A DNA stretch of 64,000 nucleotides from Gallionella sp. (GTDB lineage Bacteria; Pseudomonadota; Gammaproteobacteria; Burkholderiales; Gallionellaceae), in assembly GCA_028699065.1 (NCBI GenBank), contig JAQVVH010000001.1:186001-250000 (forward strand), given 5' to 3'. The notes below the pieces were generated by a model that was not told the origin of the DNA, ran no database searches, and worked only from the letters and a program-made list of their open reading frames with translations. Every line of letters starts with the position of its first letter. Within the stretch, counting starts at the first letter, position 1. This document shows positions 44,564 through 54,055 of this stretch, piece by piece. Both the position numbers and the translations under genes were made by a program.

Positions 44564-45205
44564 ATGAATACCATGATGAAAATGTTGTTGGCTGCCGGCT
44601 TTGCCGCAAGTCTGAGCCTGAATGCACAGGCCGCGGAAGCCCCGGCCAGCGTGCAACGCCACATGCTGCAGCTGGAACAGATGCAGCACATGACGCCCGA
44701 GCAGCGCCTGAAAAAGCGCGAAGCTCTGCATGAAGAGATGCGCCGCCTCACGCCGGAGCAACGCGCAGAACACCGCCGGGCGATGCGCGAACAATGGGAA
44801 AAAATGTCCCCGGAAAAACGCAGCCAATTGCGCCAGCAGATGCACGAGGATATGCAACGCATGAGTCCGGAACAACGCCGCGCCTATCGCGATGAAATGC
44901 GCCGCGACTGGCAGTCGCTCACACCAGAGCAGCGAGCCGAACATCGTCGCGAAATGCGTGAGCACTGGCAAAAGATGCCGCCGAAAGAGCGGCAAATGAT
45001 GAACGAAAAAATGCGCGACCACTGGCGCAATATGCCGCCGGAAGAGCGGGCCGAGCATCGGCGTGAAATGCGCGATCGTTTCGAGCAGATGACGCCAGCG
45101 GAACGTCAGGAGATGCGCCAGAAAATGGGGACGCCTTGCGGTGGCCCGTACATGGAAGATTGCCCACGCAACGGCATGGGCCCCGGCCCGGCCGACCGCG
45201 ACTAA
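44564..45205 (+). CDS. Secreted LTxxQ-like / DUF3106-like repeat protein with 19-aa tandem repeats
   Basis: Signal peptide MNTMMKMLLAAGFAASLSLNAQA then 7 full 19-aa repeats plus a partial one (consensus MTPEQRAEHRREMREHWQK); C-terminal CGGPYMEDC. Confidence 0.85.
   Translation: MNTMMKMLLAAGFAASLSLNAQAAEAPASVQRHMLQLEQMQHMTPEQRLKKREALHEEMRRLTPEQRAEHRRAMREQWEKMSPEKRSQLRQQMHEDMQRMSPEQRRAYRDEMRRDWQSLTPEQRAEHRREMREHWQKMPPKERQMMNEKMRDHWRNMPPEERAEHRREMRDRFEQMTPAERQEMRQKMGTPCGGPYMEDCPRNGMGPGPADRD
44690..45127 (+). repeat. 57-bp (19-codon) in-frame tandem repeat array, ~7.7 copies
   Basis: All seven full units are exactly 19 aa, with no indels, when aligned on [ML][TSP]PEQR. Confidence 0.9.
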
Positions 45206-45215
45206 CCGTCTAACA

Positions 45216-45238
45216 CCGCCCGCAAGGGCGGTTTATTT
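45216..45238. terminator. Intrinsic terminator between repeat-protein gene and rimO (convergent)
   Basis: ccgccc-gcaa-gggcgg followed by tttatttt. Confidence 0.8.
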
Positions 45239-46558
45239 TGCGACTTCCGCCCACAGGTCGTGGGTATCCGAGTCCGTGATGGTGACCTCAACCAGGTCAC
45301 CCACTTCCAGCGATCCGTCATCATCGATGTAAACCAGCCCGTCGATCTCCGGCGCGTCGGCGGCACTGCGCGCGATGGCACCGTCTTCATCCAATTCGTC
45401 CACCAGCACAGTCATCGTTTTGCCGACCTTGGCGCGCAATTTTTCTTCGCTGATTTCTTCCTGTAACAACATCAATCTGGCCAGTCGCTCCTCCTGCACT
45501 TCGGGTGGCACATGATCAGGTAGCGCGTTTGCGGTTGCCCCCTCGACCGGCGAATAGGCAAAGGCCCCGACGCGGTCGAGCTGCGCTTCCTCGACGAAAT
45601 CCAGCAGCTCCTCGAATTCCTCTTCGGTTTCACCGGGAAAACCCACAATAAAGGTGCTGCGCAGTGTCAGATCGGGACAGGTCTCACGCCATTGGCGGAT
45701 GCGCGCCAAGACATTATCGCTGCTGGCCGGGCGCTTCATGAGCTTGAGTATGCGCGGGTTGGCATGCTGGAACGGAATATCCAGATACGGCAGGATTTTG
45801 CCTTCGGCCATGAGCGGAATGACCTCGTCCACGTGCGGATAGGGATAAACATAATGCAGCCGCACCCACGCCCCGAGACTCCCCATCGCGGCAGCGAGTT
45901 CGGTCATGCGCGTTTTTAGCGGGCGTCCGCCCCAGAAACCCGTGCGATATTTCACATCCACGCCATAGGCACTGGTGTCTTGCGAAATCACCAGCAATTC
46001 CTTCACGCCGGACTCAACCAGCTTTTCCGCTTCCAGCATCACCTCGCCGACCGGGCGGCTGACCAGATCGCCGCGCAAACCCGGGATGATGCAAAACGTG
46101 CAGCGATGATTGCAGCCCTCGGAAATTTTCACATAAGCGTAATGGCGTGGTGTGAGCCGTATACCTTGAGGCGGCACCAGATCAGTGTACGGATCGTGCA
46201 GGCGCGGCAAATGCGCGTGCACGGCTTCCATCACCTCATCGGTCGCGTGCGGCCCGCTCACCGCCAGTACTTTCGGATGCGTCTGCCGGATGATGTCGCC
46301 CTTGGCGCCCAGACAACCGGTCACGATCACCCTGCCGTTCTCCTGCAGCGCCTCGCCGATCGCATCCAGCGATTCCGCCACCGCACTGTCGATAAAACCG
46401 CAGGTATTCACCACCACCAGATCCGCCTCCTGGTAACTGCCTGAAATCGCGTAACCTTCAGCGCGCAAGCGCGTAAGGATGTGCTCGGAATCGACCGTCG
46501 CCTTGGGACAGCCGAGTGAGACAAAACCAACTTGGGGAATAGTTTTCTTTTCTTTCAT
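45233..46558 (-). CDS. rimO: Ribosomal protein S12 methylthiotransferase RimO
   Basis: [51 protein letters not shown] radical SAM CxxxCxxC, TRAM C-terminus; start inside ORF to 46717. Confidence 0.97.
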   Translation of the reverse strand: MKEKKTIPQVGFVSLGCPKATVDSEHILTRLRAEGYAISGSYQEADLVVVNTCGFIDSAVAESLDAIGEALQENGRVIVTGCLGAKGDIIRQTHPKVLAVSGPHATDEVMEAVHAHLPRLHDPYTDLVPPQGIRLTPRHYAYVKISEGCNHRCTFCIIPGLRGDLVSRPVGEVMLEAEKLVESGVKELLVISQDTSAYGVDVKYRTGFWGGRPLKTRMTELAAAMGSLGAWVRLHYVYPYPHVDEVIPLMAEGKILPYLDIPFQHANPRILKLMKRPASSDNVLARIRQWRETCPDLTLRSTFIVGFPGETEEEFEELLDFVEEAQLDRVGAFAYSPVEGATANALPDHVPPEVQEERLARLMLLQEEISEEKLRAKVGKTMTVLVDELDEDGAIARSAADAPEIDGLVYIDDDGSLEVGDLVEVTITDSDTHDLWAEVAK

Positions 46559-46590
46559 TTCGCTTCCAAAAATTATTGTTCTGATAGTAC

Positions 46591-49278
46591 TCAAGAAAAT
46601 CGAGCCGCCAACCCGTCTACCGTCATATTCACCGCAATGGCCGTATGTGGAATCAACACATAGCGCCAAGGCTTTCCGCCATTTGCAGCGGCATAGTCCG
46701 AAGCGTTCTTGCACCACTTGATTGCCGCTTCCATCTTGGCCAAAACGATCTCGTCTTCCATCTGGTTGCTGGCTTTGGGCTCCAGCATGTAAATCGCATC
46801 CTTGGTCTCAGCCACGAAGTCGGGCTGATACTCCAGTTGGTTGGCACCTTGTTTATAGAAAATCTGGAATTGCCCCTTCGCTGGCTTAAACCACTTTTCT
46901 GCATCCCGATCCAAAATCACCGCCAAAACCCGCTCAGCTTCCGAGTCAAACTTTTGCACGGGATAGAGGCAACGCTTGAATCCGCCAAACACATACTTCG
47001 CCATATTGCTCTTGTCGGCAGGCGAGACGCGATAGTCGGCCGGGGGCTCATTCACCGAGTATGTGTAGGCACTGGGTTTGAATTCCGTATAGCCCTTGCT
47101 CACCACCACTTCGTAATCGACTATCTCTTCCCAGCTATGCTCCTGCATCTGCGCATGGATGAACTTTGCGATATCACGCTGATAGCAACGTAGGACTTTG
47201 CGTGCCTCTTCTTCACCCAGGTATCCGCAAAGATGCCTTACCGTTTGCCCCGCCAGGTCATATAGCTGATCAGCCTGATCGTCGTACGACACATCATCGA
47301 AGTCCACCAAGCCACTGACGATGTAATCTTCCATTCGGTTCTCTTCAATACCCCCGTGTCCCATCTGCAAGAATTGCTGTTCTTGTGTGCGAAGGATTTG
47401 CGCGACCAGCTCATCAGAAACCTTCTGATAATTCATCCCATCCAGCTTTAAGGTGAAAGGCTTGAAACCAGCCTTTACCTCTCCTTTTGGCACCACCAGA
47501 ATGCGAGGAATATCTATCGTCTGCTGTGTCACCAACTCCACCGTCTTTGCCACCACAGCGGCAAAATCCGGTTGCTCGGTTACACCTTCAATTTCCATCT
47601 GAGCCGGGCGATGCTGCTCCTGCACGGCCTTCACGATAGCCGCCTGCACCTCGGGCTTGCTCAGGTGCGCCAAGGTAGGCACCACAGTTGGCTGATTCTC
47701 CATCTTGCGGATCACCTCGTAGGCAATCTGCGCCACCTTTTGTTCTTCAGGCTTGGTAAAGACCGGCTGCACCTCCTGCCCCGCCACCTTGGTACTGCCA
47801 GTTACATCGGCAGGCTTGATACCCAACTGGGTAGCTAGCTGAGTCTGCGAAACAATGGTCGCCGTCTTTTGCCCAAAGTCATCGTTATCCAGCACCACCG
47901 TTTTCAGGTGGATAGCTGAATCAGGACGGTTAGCCTCGTCGATGATCTCTTGGAATTTGTCGTGAGCGACAATGTTCAGCCTATCCACTGCCGTTACCCC
48001 AGTGCGCTTGCCATACGGCAGACGCAAACCACGCCCGATGGATTGCTCAATCAAAATCCGGGCATTGGCCGCACGCAGCGGCACGATGGTGTAAAGGTTG
48101 GTTACGTCCCAGCCTTCTTTCAGCATATTGACGTGAATCACGATCTCGGTCGGCTCATCGGTGTGCTCCACCTTCAGCAGCCTCTCGATCATCTCTTCTT
48201 CCTTTGCCCCACTCTGGCTCGAATCGACCTGGATGACCTTATCCTTGTAACGCCCCTCGAAGAAGCCATTAGACTGGATCAACGCCAACAAAGACCCGGC
48301 ATGAGTCGTATCGCGTGCGATGACCAACACAAATGGCTTAACGATCTTGTTATTCGTTTCGCGTGCATAAGTCTCCAGCTCCACCTTCACGCTCTCGTGC
48401 AGACGCACACCGTCTTCCAGCTTGATGCGCTCGATTTCTTCCGGCGACATCCCAGCCGGATTGAAATTCTTGCGCGTCACCACGGCAGGCTCTTTCACAA
48501 AGCCATCTTCCATCGCCTTACCCAATGGGTAATCGAGAATCACGTTCTTGAACTGTGCTTCGGCTCCCTTGGCACCTTCCACAAACGGTGTCGCCGTCAG
48601 TTCCAGTCCTAGAATTGGCTTCAGTTCATTGATCGCCCGGATACCGGCACTGGCACGGTAACGGTGCGATTCATCCATCAGCAGCACCAGATCAGGCAAT
48701 CCAGCCAGATAATCGAAATAGCTCTCGCCGATATATTCCGATAACCGCTTGATGCGTGGAGCCTTGCCGCCACGTACTTCGGAATTGATCTTGGAGATAT
48801 TGAAAATATTGATACGCACCCCGCCGAATAACGCGCCACTGGCAGGATCGTGCTGATCGTAGTTATCGCCAGTAATGATCACCGGCGCATCGATGGCGAA
48901 TTCCGAAATGCCCTTGAACACATACTTGGGATGCGTGCGGTCGCTGAAATCCGCGATCAGCTTGTTATAGATAGTCAGGTTTGGTGCCAACACAAAAAAG
49001 TTGTTGATACCATGCGCAAGGTGCAAATAGCTGACAAACGCCCCCATCAACCGTGTCTTTCCCACGCCTGTAGCTAGCGCAAAGCACAACGAAGGAAACT
49101 CGCGCTCGAAATCCGTTACCGATGGAAACTCGCCGCGAATCGCATCCAGGGCAGCCGCAATGTCCGCGCCCTTGTGCGGTGGCGTGATCTCGGTGAGGCG
49201 ATCCAGAATCTCCAACGAGCGACGCTGCGGCGCACGTAAACTCAACCGCCCGGCAATAGCATTCACATGGCGGTTCAT
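46591..49278 (-). CDS. Type III restriction enzyme Res-like helicase-nuclease
   Basis: 895 aa; [17 protein letters not shown] Walker [37 protein letters not shown]-terminal [21 protein letters not shown] fits PD-(D/E)XK; 4-nt ATGA overlap with methyltransferase gene. Confidence 0.9.
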   Translation of the reverse strand: MNRHVNAIAGRLSLRAPQRRSLEILDRLTEITPPHKGADIAAALDAIRGEFPSVTDFEREFPSLCFALATGVGKTRLMGAFVSYLHLAHGINNFFVLAPNLTIYNKLIADFSDRTHPKYVFKGISEFAIDAPVIITGDNYDQHDPASGALFGGVRINIFNISKINSEVRGGKAPRIKRLSEYIGESYFDYLAGLPDLVLLMDESHRYRASAGIRAINELKPILGLELTATPFVEGAKGAEAQFKNVILDYPLGKAMEDGFVKEPAVVTRKNFNPAGMSPEEIERIKLEDGVRLHESVKVELETYARETNNKIVKPFVLVIARDTTHAGSLLALIQSNGFFEGRYKDKVIQVDSSQSGAKEEEMIERLLKVEHTDEPTEIVIHVNMLKEGWDVTNLYTIVPLRAANARILIEQSIGRGLRLPYGKRTGVTAVDRLNIVAHDKFQEIIDEANRPDSAIHLKTVVLDNDDFGQKTATIVSQTQLATQLGIKPADVTGSTKVAGQEVQPVFTKPEEQKVAQIAYEVIRKMENQPTVVPTLAHLSKPEVQAAIVKAVQEQHRPAQMEIEGVTEQPDFAAVVAKTVELVTQQTIDIPRILVVPKGEVKAGFKPFTLKLDGMNYQKVSDELVAQILRTQEQQFLQMGHGGIEENRMEDYIVSGLVDFDDVSYDDQADQLYDLAGQTVRHLCGYLGEEEARKVLRCYQRDIAKFIHAQMQEHSWEEIVDYEVVVSKGYTEFKPSAYTYSVNEPPADYRVSPADKSNMAKYVFGGFKRCLYPVQKFDSEAERVLAVILDRDAEKWFKPAKGQFQIFYKQGANQLEYQPDFVAETKDAIYMLEPKASNQMEDEIVLAKMEAAIKWCKNASDYAAANGGKPWRYVLIPHTAIAVNMTVDGLAARFS

Positions 49279-50969
49279 TGCGCTTCTCCTTCATCAAACA
49301 AACCGCCCTGTGTCGCATTCACCCCTCGCGCCTTAGTCCCCTCAGCCGTTCGCCCTGAGTTTGTCGAAGGGCTGGGTGGAGCCTTCGGCAGATTTTCAAT
49401 CTGCAACGAATAATCGTCATGCCCCCACTCGCAGCGCGTCAGTACCTGTTTGGGTATCTTCTTCACTGTGAGGTTCGGATACTCACCCTTGCCACGGAAT
49501 GCAGTACACAACACCAACAAACTACGCTCCGGCCCCACTTCATCGGAAAGCTTCTGCAGCTGCTCATTGTTCAGGTTCGCCGTGGTGACGTAGATGAAAT
49601 CCCGCTCGGTGGAATGCCCATGCATCCAGTAATGTGCATCGCTGGGCGCATAGGTAAAGCCCTCCAGCTTGCACAAGGCTTGCGCCAGCATCTCGGCGTT
49701 GTATTCCTTGTTGATGACCCACTGCCCATAAGCATCCTGCCGCAACAGGCTGGGCGCGAGTTTGTAATAGCGGAAACCGCCGCCCCCTTGCCAATTCACC
49801 GCCTCAGAAATGCCGCCCTTATCCTCGCCATCAATCACCTTTTGCAGGCGCGGGATGATGTGCGTGTGGCAATGCTCGCCCAGCTCAATCATGATCCAGC
49901 GACGACCCATTTTGTGGGCGACTGCACCGGTGGTGCCGGAACCGGCGAAGGAATCGAGGACGAGGTCGCCTGGGTTAGTAGCGATTTCAAGGACTCGCTG
50001 AATCAGCCCCTCCGGTTTAGGCGTAATGAAATCGTCCACAAGAGAAGAGCTACTCAATACTGCACGCACCTCTTTTCTAGCAGCATCAGTGTGACTCGCA
50101 TATTCGTGAGACCACAAAGTTTGCGGCACCACACCTTGATTGCGCAGCAAGTGTTTATACCGTTTGAACGAAGGCGTTTTTCCAAGGCCATCCTTTCCCC
50201 AATAAATAAAGCCTTCGGCAATATGTCGAAGATGCTCATCTTTCGAGTAAGACCAAACGCGCGTTTTGCTTGGCCATATTTCTTCGCCAGTATTAGGCTG
50301 AATAATTGCGTAATAAAGGTTTGGGCGCTCTTCAACAGACTTGCTACAAGTGTAATTATCCGGGCGAAAAATTCCTTTCTCGTCTTCGTATTTGTATTGC
50401 CGATCCTTCTCTTCGGTTCGTGGGATTAGGTTTCTTTGCCAGCTTTCTGTTTTGCGATAAACCAGCACATGATCGTGCATGGGAGCAATAGTCTTGTGGT
50501 CGTTGGCAACTGCATATTTCTTCTGCCAAACCACATTCGCCACAAAGTTTCTTCGACCAAATACCTCGTCGCACAGCACTTTCAGGTAGTGCGCTTCGTT
50601 GTCATCAATTGTGATCCACAGCGATCCATCATCTGACAATAATTGCCGGATAATCTCAAGCCGGTCACGTATCAAGGAAAGCCAGATCGAATGCTCCACT
50701 CCATCGTCGTAATGCGTGAACGCACTGCCGGTGTTGTACGGAGGATCGATGAACACGCACTTAACCTTCCCTGCAAACTCCGCCTCCAAAGCTTTCAACG
50801 CCAGCAAGTTATCGCCAAAGATAAGCTGGTTATCGAAGATGTCGTCGTCCGTCACTAGATGCTTCGCGTGATAACTCTTCGCCGGGTCTTCCAGCAAAAT
50901 GCGCGGCTCCAGCTTGGGCCGGTTCTCCTTGCCAATCCAGGTGAGTTCGAGTTTTTGTTTGCCAGCCAT
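49275..50969 (-). CDS. Site-specific DNA-methyltransferase, type III Mod-like (beta class)
   Basis: 564 aa; motif IV KCVFIDPPYNTGSAFTHYDDG precedes motif I LVLDSFAGSGTTGAVAHKMGRRWIMIEL. Confidence 0.93.
   Translation of the reverse strand: MAGKQKLELTWIGKENRPKLEPRILLEDPAKSYHAKHLVTDDDIFDNQLIFGDNLLALKALEAEFAGKVKCVFIDPPYNTGSAFTHYDDGVEHSIWLSLIRDRLEIIRQLLSDDGSLWITIDDNEAHYLKVLCDEVFGRRNFVANVVWQKKYAVANDHKTIAPMHDHVLVYRKTESWQRNLIPRTEEKDRQYKYEDEKGIFRPDNYTCSKSVEERPNLYYAIIQPNTGEEIWPSKTRVWSYSKDEHLRHIAEGFIYWGKDGLGKTPSFKRYKHLLRNQGVVPQTLWSHEYASHTDAARKEVRAVLSSSSLVDDFITPKPEGLIQRVLEIATNPGDLVLDSFAGSGTTGAVAHKMGRRWIMIELGEHCHTHIIPRLQKVIDGEDKGGISEAVNWQGGGGFRYYKLAPSLLRQDAYGQWVINKEYNAEMLAQALCKLEGFTYAPSDAHYWMHGHSTERDFIYVTTANLNNEQLQKLSDEVGPERSLLVLCTAFRGKGEYPNLTVKKIPKQVLTRCEWGHDDYSLQIENLPKAPPSPSTNSGRTAEGTKARGVNATQGGLFDEGEAQ
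49345..49372. repeat. REP-like dispersed repeat (TTCGACAAACTCAGGGCGAAC type) inside the 3' end of the methyltransferase gene
   Basis: gccgttcgccctgagtttgtcgaagggc; gccct...agggc hairpin arms; translated in frame as PSTNSGRTAEG. Confidence 0.7.
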
Positions 50970-53900
50970 TAGTGGTATTTCCCTGAGCGATTGTCGAATG
51001 CAGGTTTTGTTCCTTCCAATACAGTAACAACAGAACCATTCAACACTGTGTTTTCGATTGCACCAGCCTTGTAGTTGATAGTGGAATTAGCCGCCCGGTC
51101 GAATTGCGCATGAATGATCTGTTCCGCGTCACACACGACAGCCAAATTCGGATTGTGCGTGACCATGATGATCTGCCGGTGCTTCTTGGCTTCGGAAAGA
51201 ACGGGAACCAATAGCCTGAAAACTGTTTCGTTATCCAAATTTTCTTCCGGCTGGTCAAGAATGATAGGGAGCTTGCCGATGTCCACCAACAGGTAAAAGA
51301 TCAGCAACAAAGCGCCTCGTTGACCAGGAGAAAGCTGCTCAATTTGTGTGTCCTGGAACGACAATGAATACCTAGGTTCAAGGAAATTTAATCCGAAGAT
51401 AAGGTCATAGACGGACACTGCGGACTGGCCTTTTTTCAGCACGTTCGAAATTCCAATAGCCGAAGACCCATTCCCCTTCGCTGCCTGGGATACCTTCTCA
51501 TGCAGGGCCTTGATGAAAGCGAGCGTTCCTTCTTTTGAATTTAAATTGTGACTGTCAAACAATTTCCTGACCGTTTCCGAGGCATCATCCAGCCCCCGGA
51601 ATTCACCGGAATTTTGCTTGATCAAATTGAACAACAAATCTGAAATGGCATCCGCAGTAGCAGCCAGCGTTGCCTGAAACTGAAGTCGATAGTCCTCGCG
51701 GATCAGGCTATTTTTTTGGATTAAGTCTTGGACTGGCTTGAAAAGCTCCTCGCGTGCAAATCGTTGTGCATTCAGAGTGTCAAATATCTCACCTGACAAA
51801 TTCAGGCGTTTCTCTTCCAGCTCCTTCAGTTGTACTGGCAGCTCCTTGAGCTGAGCTATTCGCGTCTCCAATCCAACCTTGGTTTCTGGTTCGGTTGGGC
51901 TACCATTCAACTCCGCAAGCTTCTTGTTCCAGCCTAATAGTTGACGCTGATAAGATTCAAATTGCTGCTGTGGCGCATCCAGCTTCGCGGTGAGTGTTTG
52001 TTTCTTTGCGGCAAGCGTTTCTATCTCACCAGATAGCTTTTCAGACTCGACTTTCAGATTGGCCTGTTTAGCAGATATTTCTCCTGATTTCTCATCGAGC
52101 ACAGCAGTTTTAACCTCAATGGTCGCCAGATCAGTCCATGCGACTCCAAGAACATCAAGATCGTCAGATGCTTCCAGTTGGGTCTGGTCAAATGTACGCT
52201 GAAGCAGGCGCAGCCTTTCACGAATATTCGCTATCGCCTTTTGTTGCTTGGCAGACCCCGTATTCTCCGACGCAATATCTTGCGCACGCTTCTTCGCGGC
52301 CTCTGTCTGCTGATTGATTGCAGCCAGTTCTTCTGCCGCCACCTTCTGCTCTGGATTCAGAGCCTCTGCTGGCTGAAGCACTTCTGCCGGTTTCAGCTTC
52401 CCATACTCCTCAATTTGCTTGGTCTTCAACAAGAGCAAGTCCGTCAGCTTATCCAACTCGACTGGCTGTAGCTGCTCCTCGATACGCACGATTGAAGCAT
52501 TAATTGAGGCGAGGTCCTTGCGATACTCCCCCAACCGATTTCTGAGTGCCTGCTCTTGCTGCTCAGTGAGTTGATCAAAGTCCAGCGCTCCAAGGCGCAT
52601 CTCTTCCTTCGTATGAGAAAAGATCACTGACCTTAGCTCTTTTTCAAAGGCGTTCGATTTCCCGGATACATGCTCGTTACAGAGCTCTTCAAAATAGCCT
52701 TGTGGGATGTATCGCACCAACTCGGCTTTCTCCTCCGTCGGTAATTCATTCAGAGGGCGGGCCTCGGTGCTCGCATCACGCCAAGTCAGCGTTCCAGTGA
52801 AATGCCTCGCTGGCTCCCCAGATTTGCCAAAGAATCTGTCTTTTTTCAGAAAGCTGAAATGCCTCGATTGTTTAGAATGACCGAGCGTAGCGATGACATC
52901 AGCCAAGGCACTTTTGCCACTGCCTTTGTTGCCAATAATGGCTACCAAATCAGGATTCAATGGGATGTCGCAACCATGGAGCCAATGACCGACCTCGGCT
53001 TTACCCCCTGTTTTGATGACCTCAATCGAGTCTATGTAATATGTCTTGTTATAGTCTATCGATTGCAGCTTGGGGGGAATTTCGCCAATGAAGGAACGTC
53101 TTGCCGGCTCCAGAATGGCATGTTTAAGTCCACGAAACGAGGGATCAGCCTTAATCCACGTTATCTTGCCAGATGGAAAGTCTCCGTAGCCGCGCTTGTT
53201 ATTATCCCCTGGCGTACCCACGAAGCAATGCGCATCGCTCCCTGAAACTGCCAAGCGGGGCTCATTTTTCAAGGCAGCTTGGAAATTTTTTATGAACTTG
53301 GTGTTGCCAGCTGTTTCCTCACCTGCGAATGCTGCCCATAAGTCGGAATCTCTTGTCTCAAAAATTGGCGAGTTTTGAAATAAATTCATGACATATGCGT
53401 AATGCTCTTGCCATTTAACATCCGCCAAGCCGTCATTTGTGTCCCAAGGCATAAAACCTATCGCATAACCGTTAGGAACCTTGAGGATTGCCTCCCTGTA
53501 AGAATCAGGATTTATTTCTGCAATCATCGCTCCTGCCAACAACGCTTTTTCATTATTTGCATCAATCTCGTTCTTGGTGAAGCCATGCACTTTGAGCTTG
53601 TCGTCTCCAACGTCCCTTGCAAGCTCAATAAGCGCTGGTTTTGATAGCAGTCTATTAATCAGCTCAATTTTCAGCGTTGACATGAAGTCACGCAATGACT
53701 GCTCCTCAATTTCATCTGAAAATATGACATGAGCATTCAGACGTCCTTTCATTGGAGCAGCAAGCCGCAACTCTATTCCAGGGAAGACTTTCTTCCTCAG
53801 CACAGGTGCGCCGGGCTCCTTGAGTCTATTTTGCAGCGCAAACCATCCATCAAATGTCCAGTAGTCCATGATGGCAAACACAACAGGCTTCGCGTTGTTC

Positions 53901-54055
53901 ATGGCTTCAATCATCTCATCGACCAGTTTCCTGTTGTGATCCGACAACAGGTCGCCATCGAATTTTGTACCCAGCCAATGGAATGATGCTGGTGTATGCA
54001 CATGCAAGTCCCACTGATTCCACTGTGCTCCCCTCGCGAGTTCTCTTCTGCTCAT
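50969..54055 (-). CDS. PHP-domain + SMC/ABC-type ATPase fusion (TrlF-like)
   Basis: ~1028 aa; PHP motifs WDLHVHTPASF and VSGSDAHCF; Walker A VAIIGNKGSGKSALADVIATLG; long coiled coil; signature LSPGQRGALLL; Walker B PIILDQPEENLDN; H-loop IIMVTHNPN; start codon forms TGATG overlap with upstream gene. Confidence 0.87.
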   Translation of the reverse strand: MSRRELARGAQWNQWDLHVHTPASFHWLGTKFDGDLLSDHNRKLVDEMIEAMNNAKPVVFAIMDYWTFDGWFALQNRLKEPGAPVLRKKVFPGIELRLAAPMKGRLNAHVIFSDEIEEQSLRDFMSTLKIELINRLLSKPALIELARDVGDDKLKVHGFTKNEIDANNEKALLAGAMIAEINPDSYREAILKVPNGYAIGFMPWDTNDGLADVKWQEHYAYVMNLFQNSPIFETRDSDLWAAFAGEETAGNTKFIKNFQAALKNEPRLAVSGSDAHCFVGTPGDNNKRGYGDFPSGKITWIKADPSFRGLKHAILEPARRSFIGEIPPKLQSIDYNKTYYIDSIEVIKTGGKAEVGHWLHGCDIPLNPDLVAIIGNKGSGKSALADVIATLGHSKQSRHFSFLKKDRFFGKSGEPARHFTGTLTWRDASTEARPLNELPTEEKAELVRYIPQGYFEELCNEHVSGKSNAFEKELRSVIFSHTKEEMRLGALDFDQLTEQQEQALRNRLGEYRKDLASINASIVRIEEQLQPVELDKLTDLLLLKTKQIEEYGKLKPAEVLQPAEALNPEQKVAAEELAAINQQTEAAKKRAQDIASENTGSAKQQKAIANIRERLRLLQRTFDQTQLEASDDLDVLGVAWTDLATIEVKTAVLDEKSGEISAKQANLKVESEKLSGEIETLAAKKQTLTAKLDAPQQQFESYQRQLLGWNKKLAELNGSPTEPETKVGLETRIAQLKELPVQLKELEEKRLNLSGEIFDTLNAQRFAREELFKPVQDLIQKNSLIREDYRLQFQATLAATADAISDLLFNLIKQNSGEFRGLDDASETVRKLFDSHNLNSKEGTLAFIKALHEKVSQAAKGNGSSAIGISNVLKKGQSAVSVYDLIFGLNFLEPRYSLSFQDTQIEQLSPGQRGALLLIFYLLVDIGKLPIILDQPEENLDNETVFRLLVPVLSEAKKHRQIIMVTHNPNLAVVCDAEQIIHAQFDRAANSTINYKAGAIENTVLNGSVVTVLEGTKPAFDNRSGKYH

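Noticed and set aside
44690-45127. CRISPR-like array
   Set aside because: The 57-bp periodicity is contiguous, in frame and coding, without spacers
49275-50969. Phase-variable simple repeats in mod
   Set aside because: Looked for homopolymer or tetranucleotide/pentanucleotide tracts; none of convincing length
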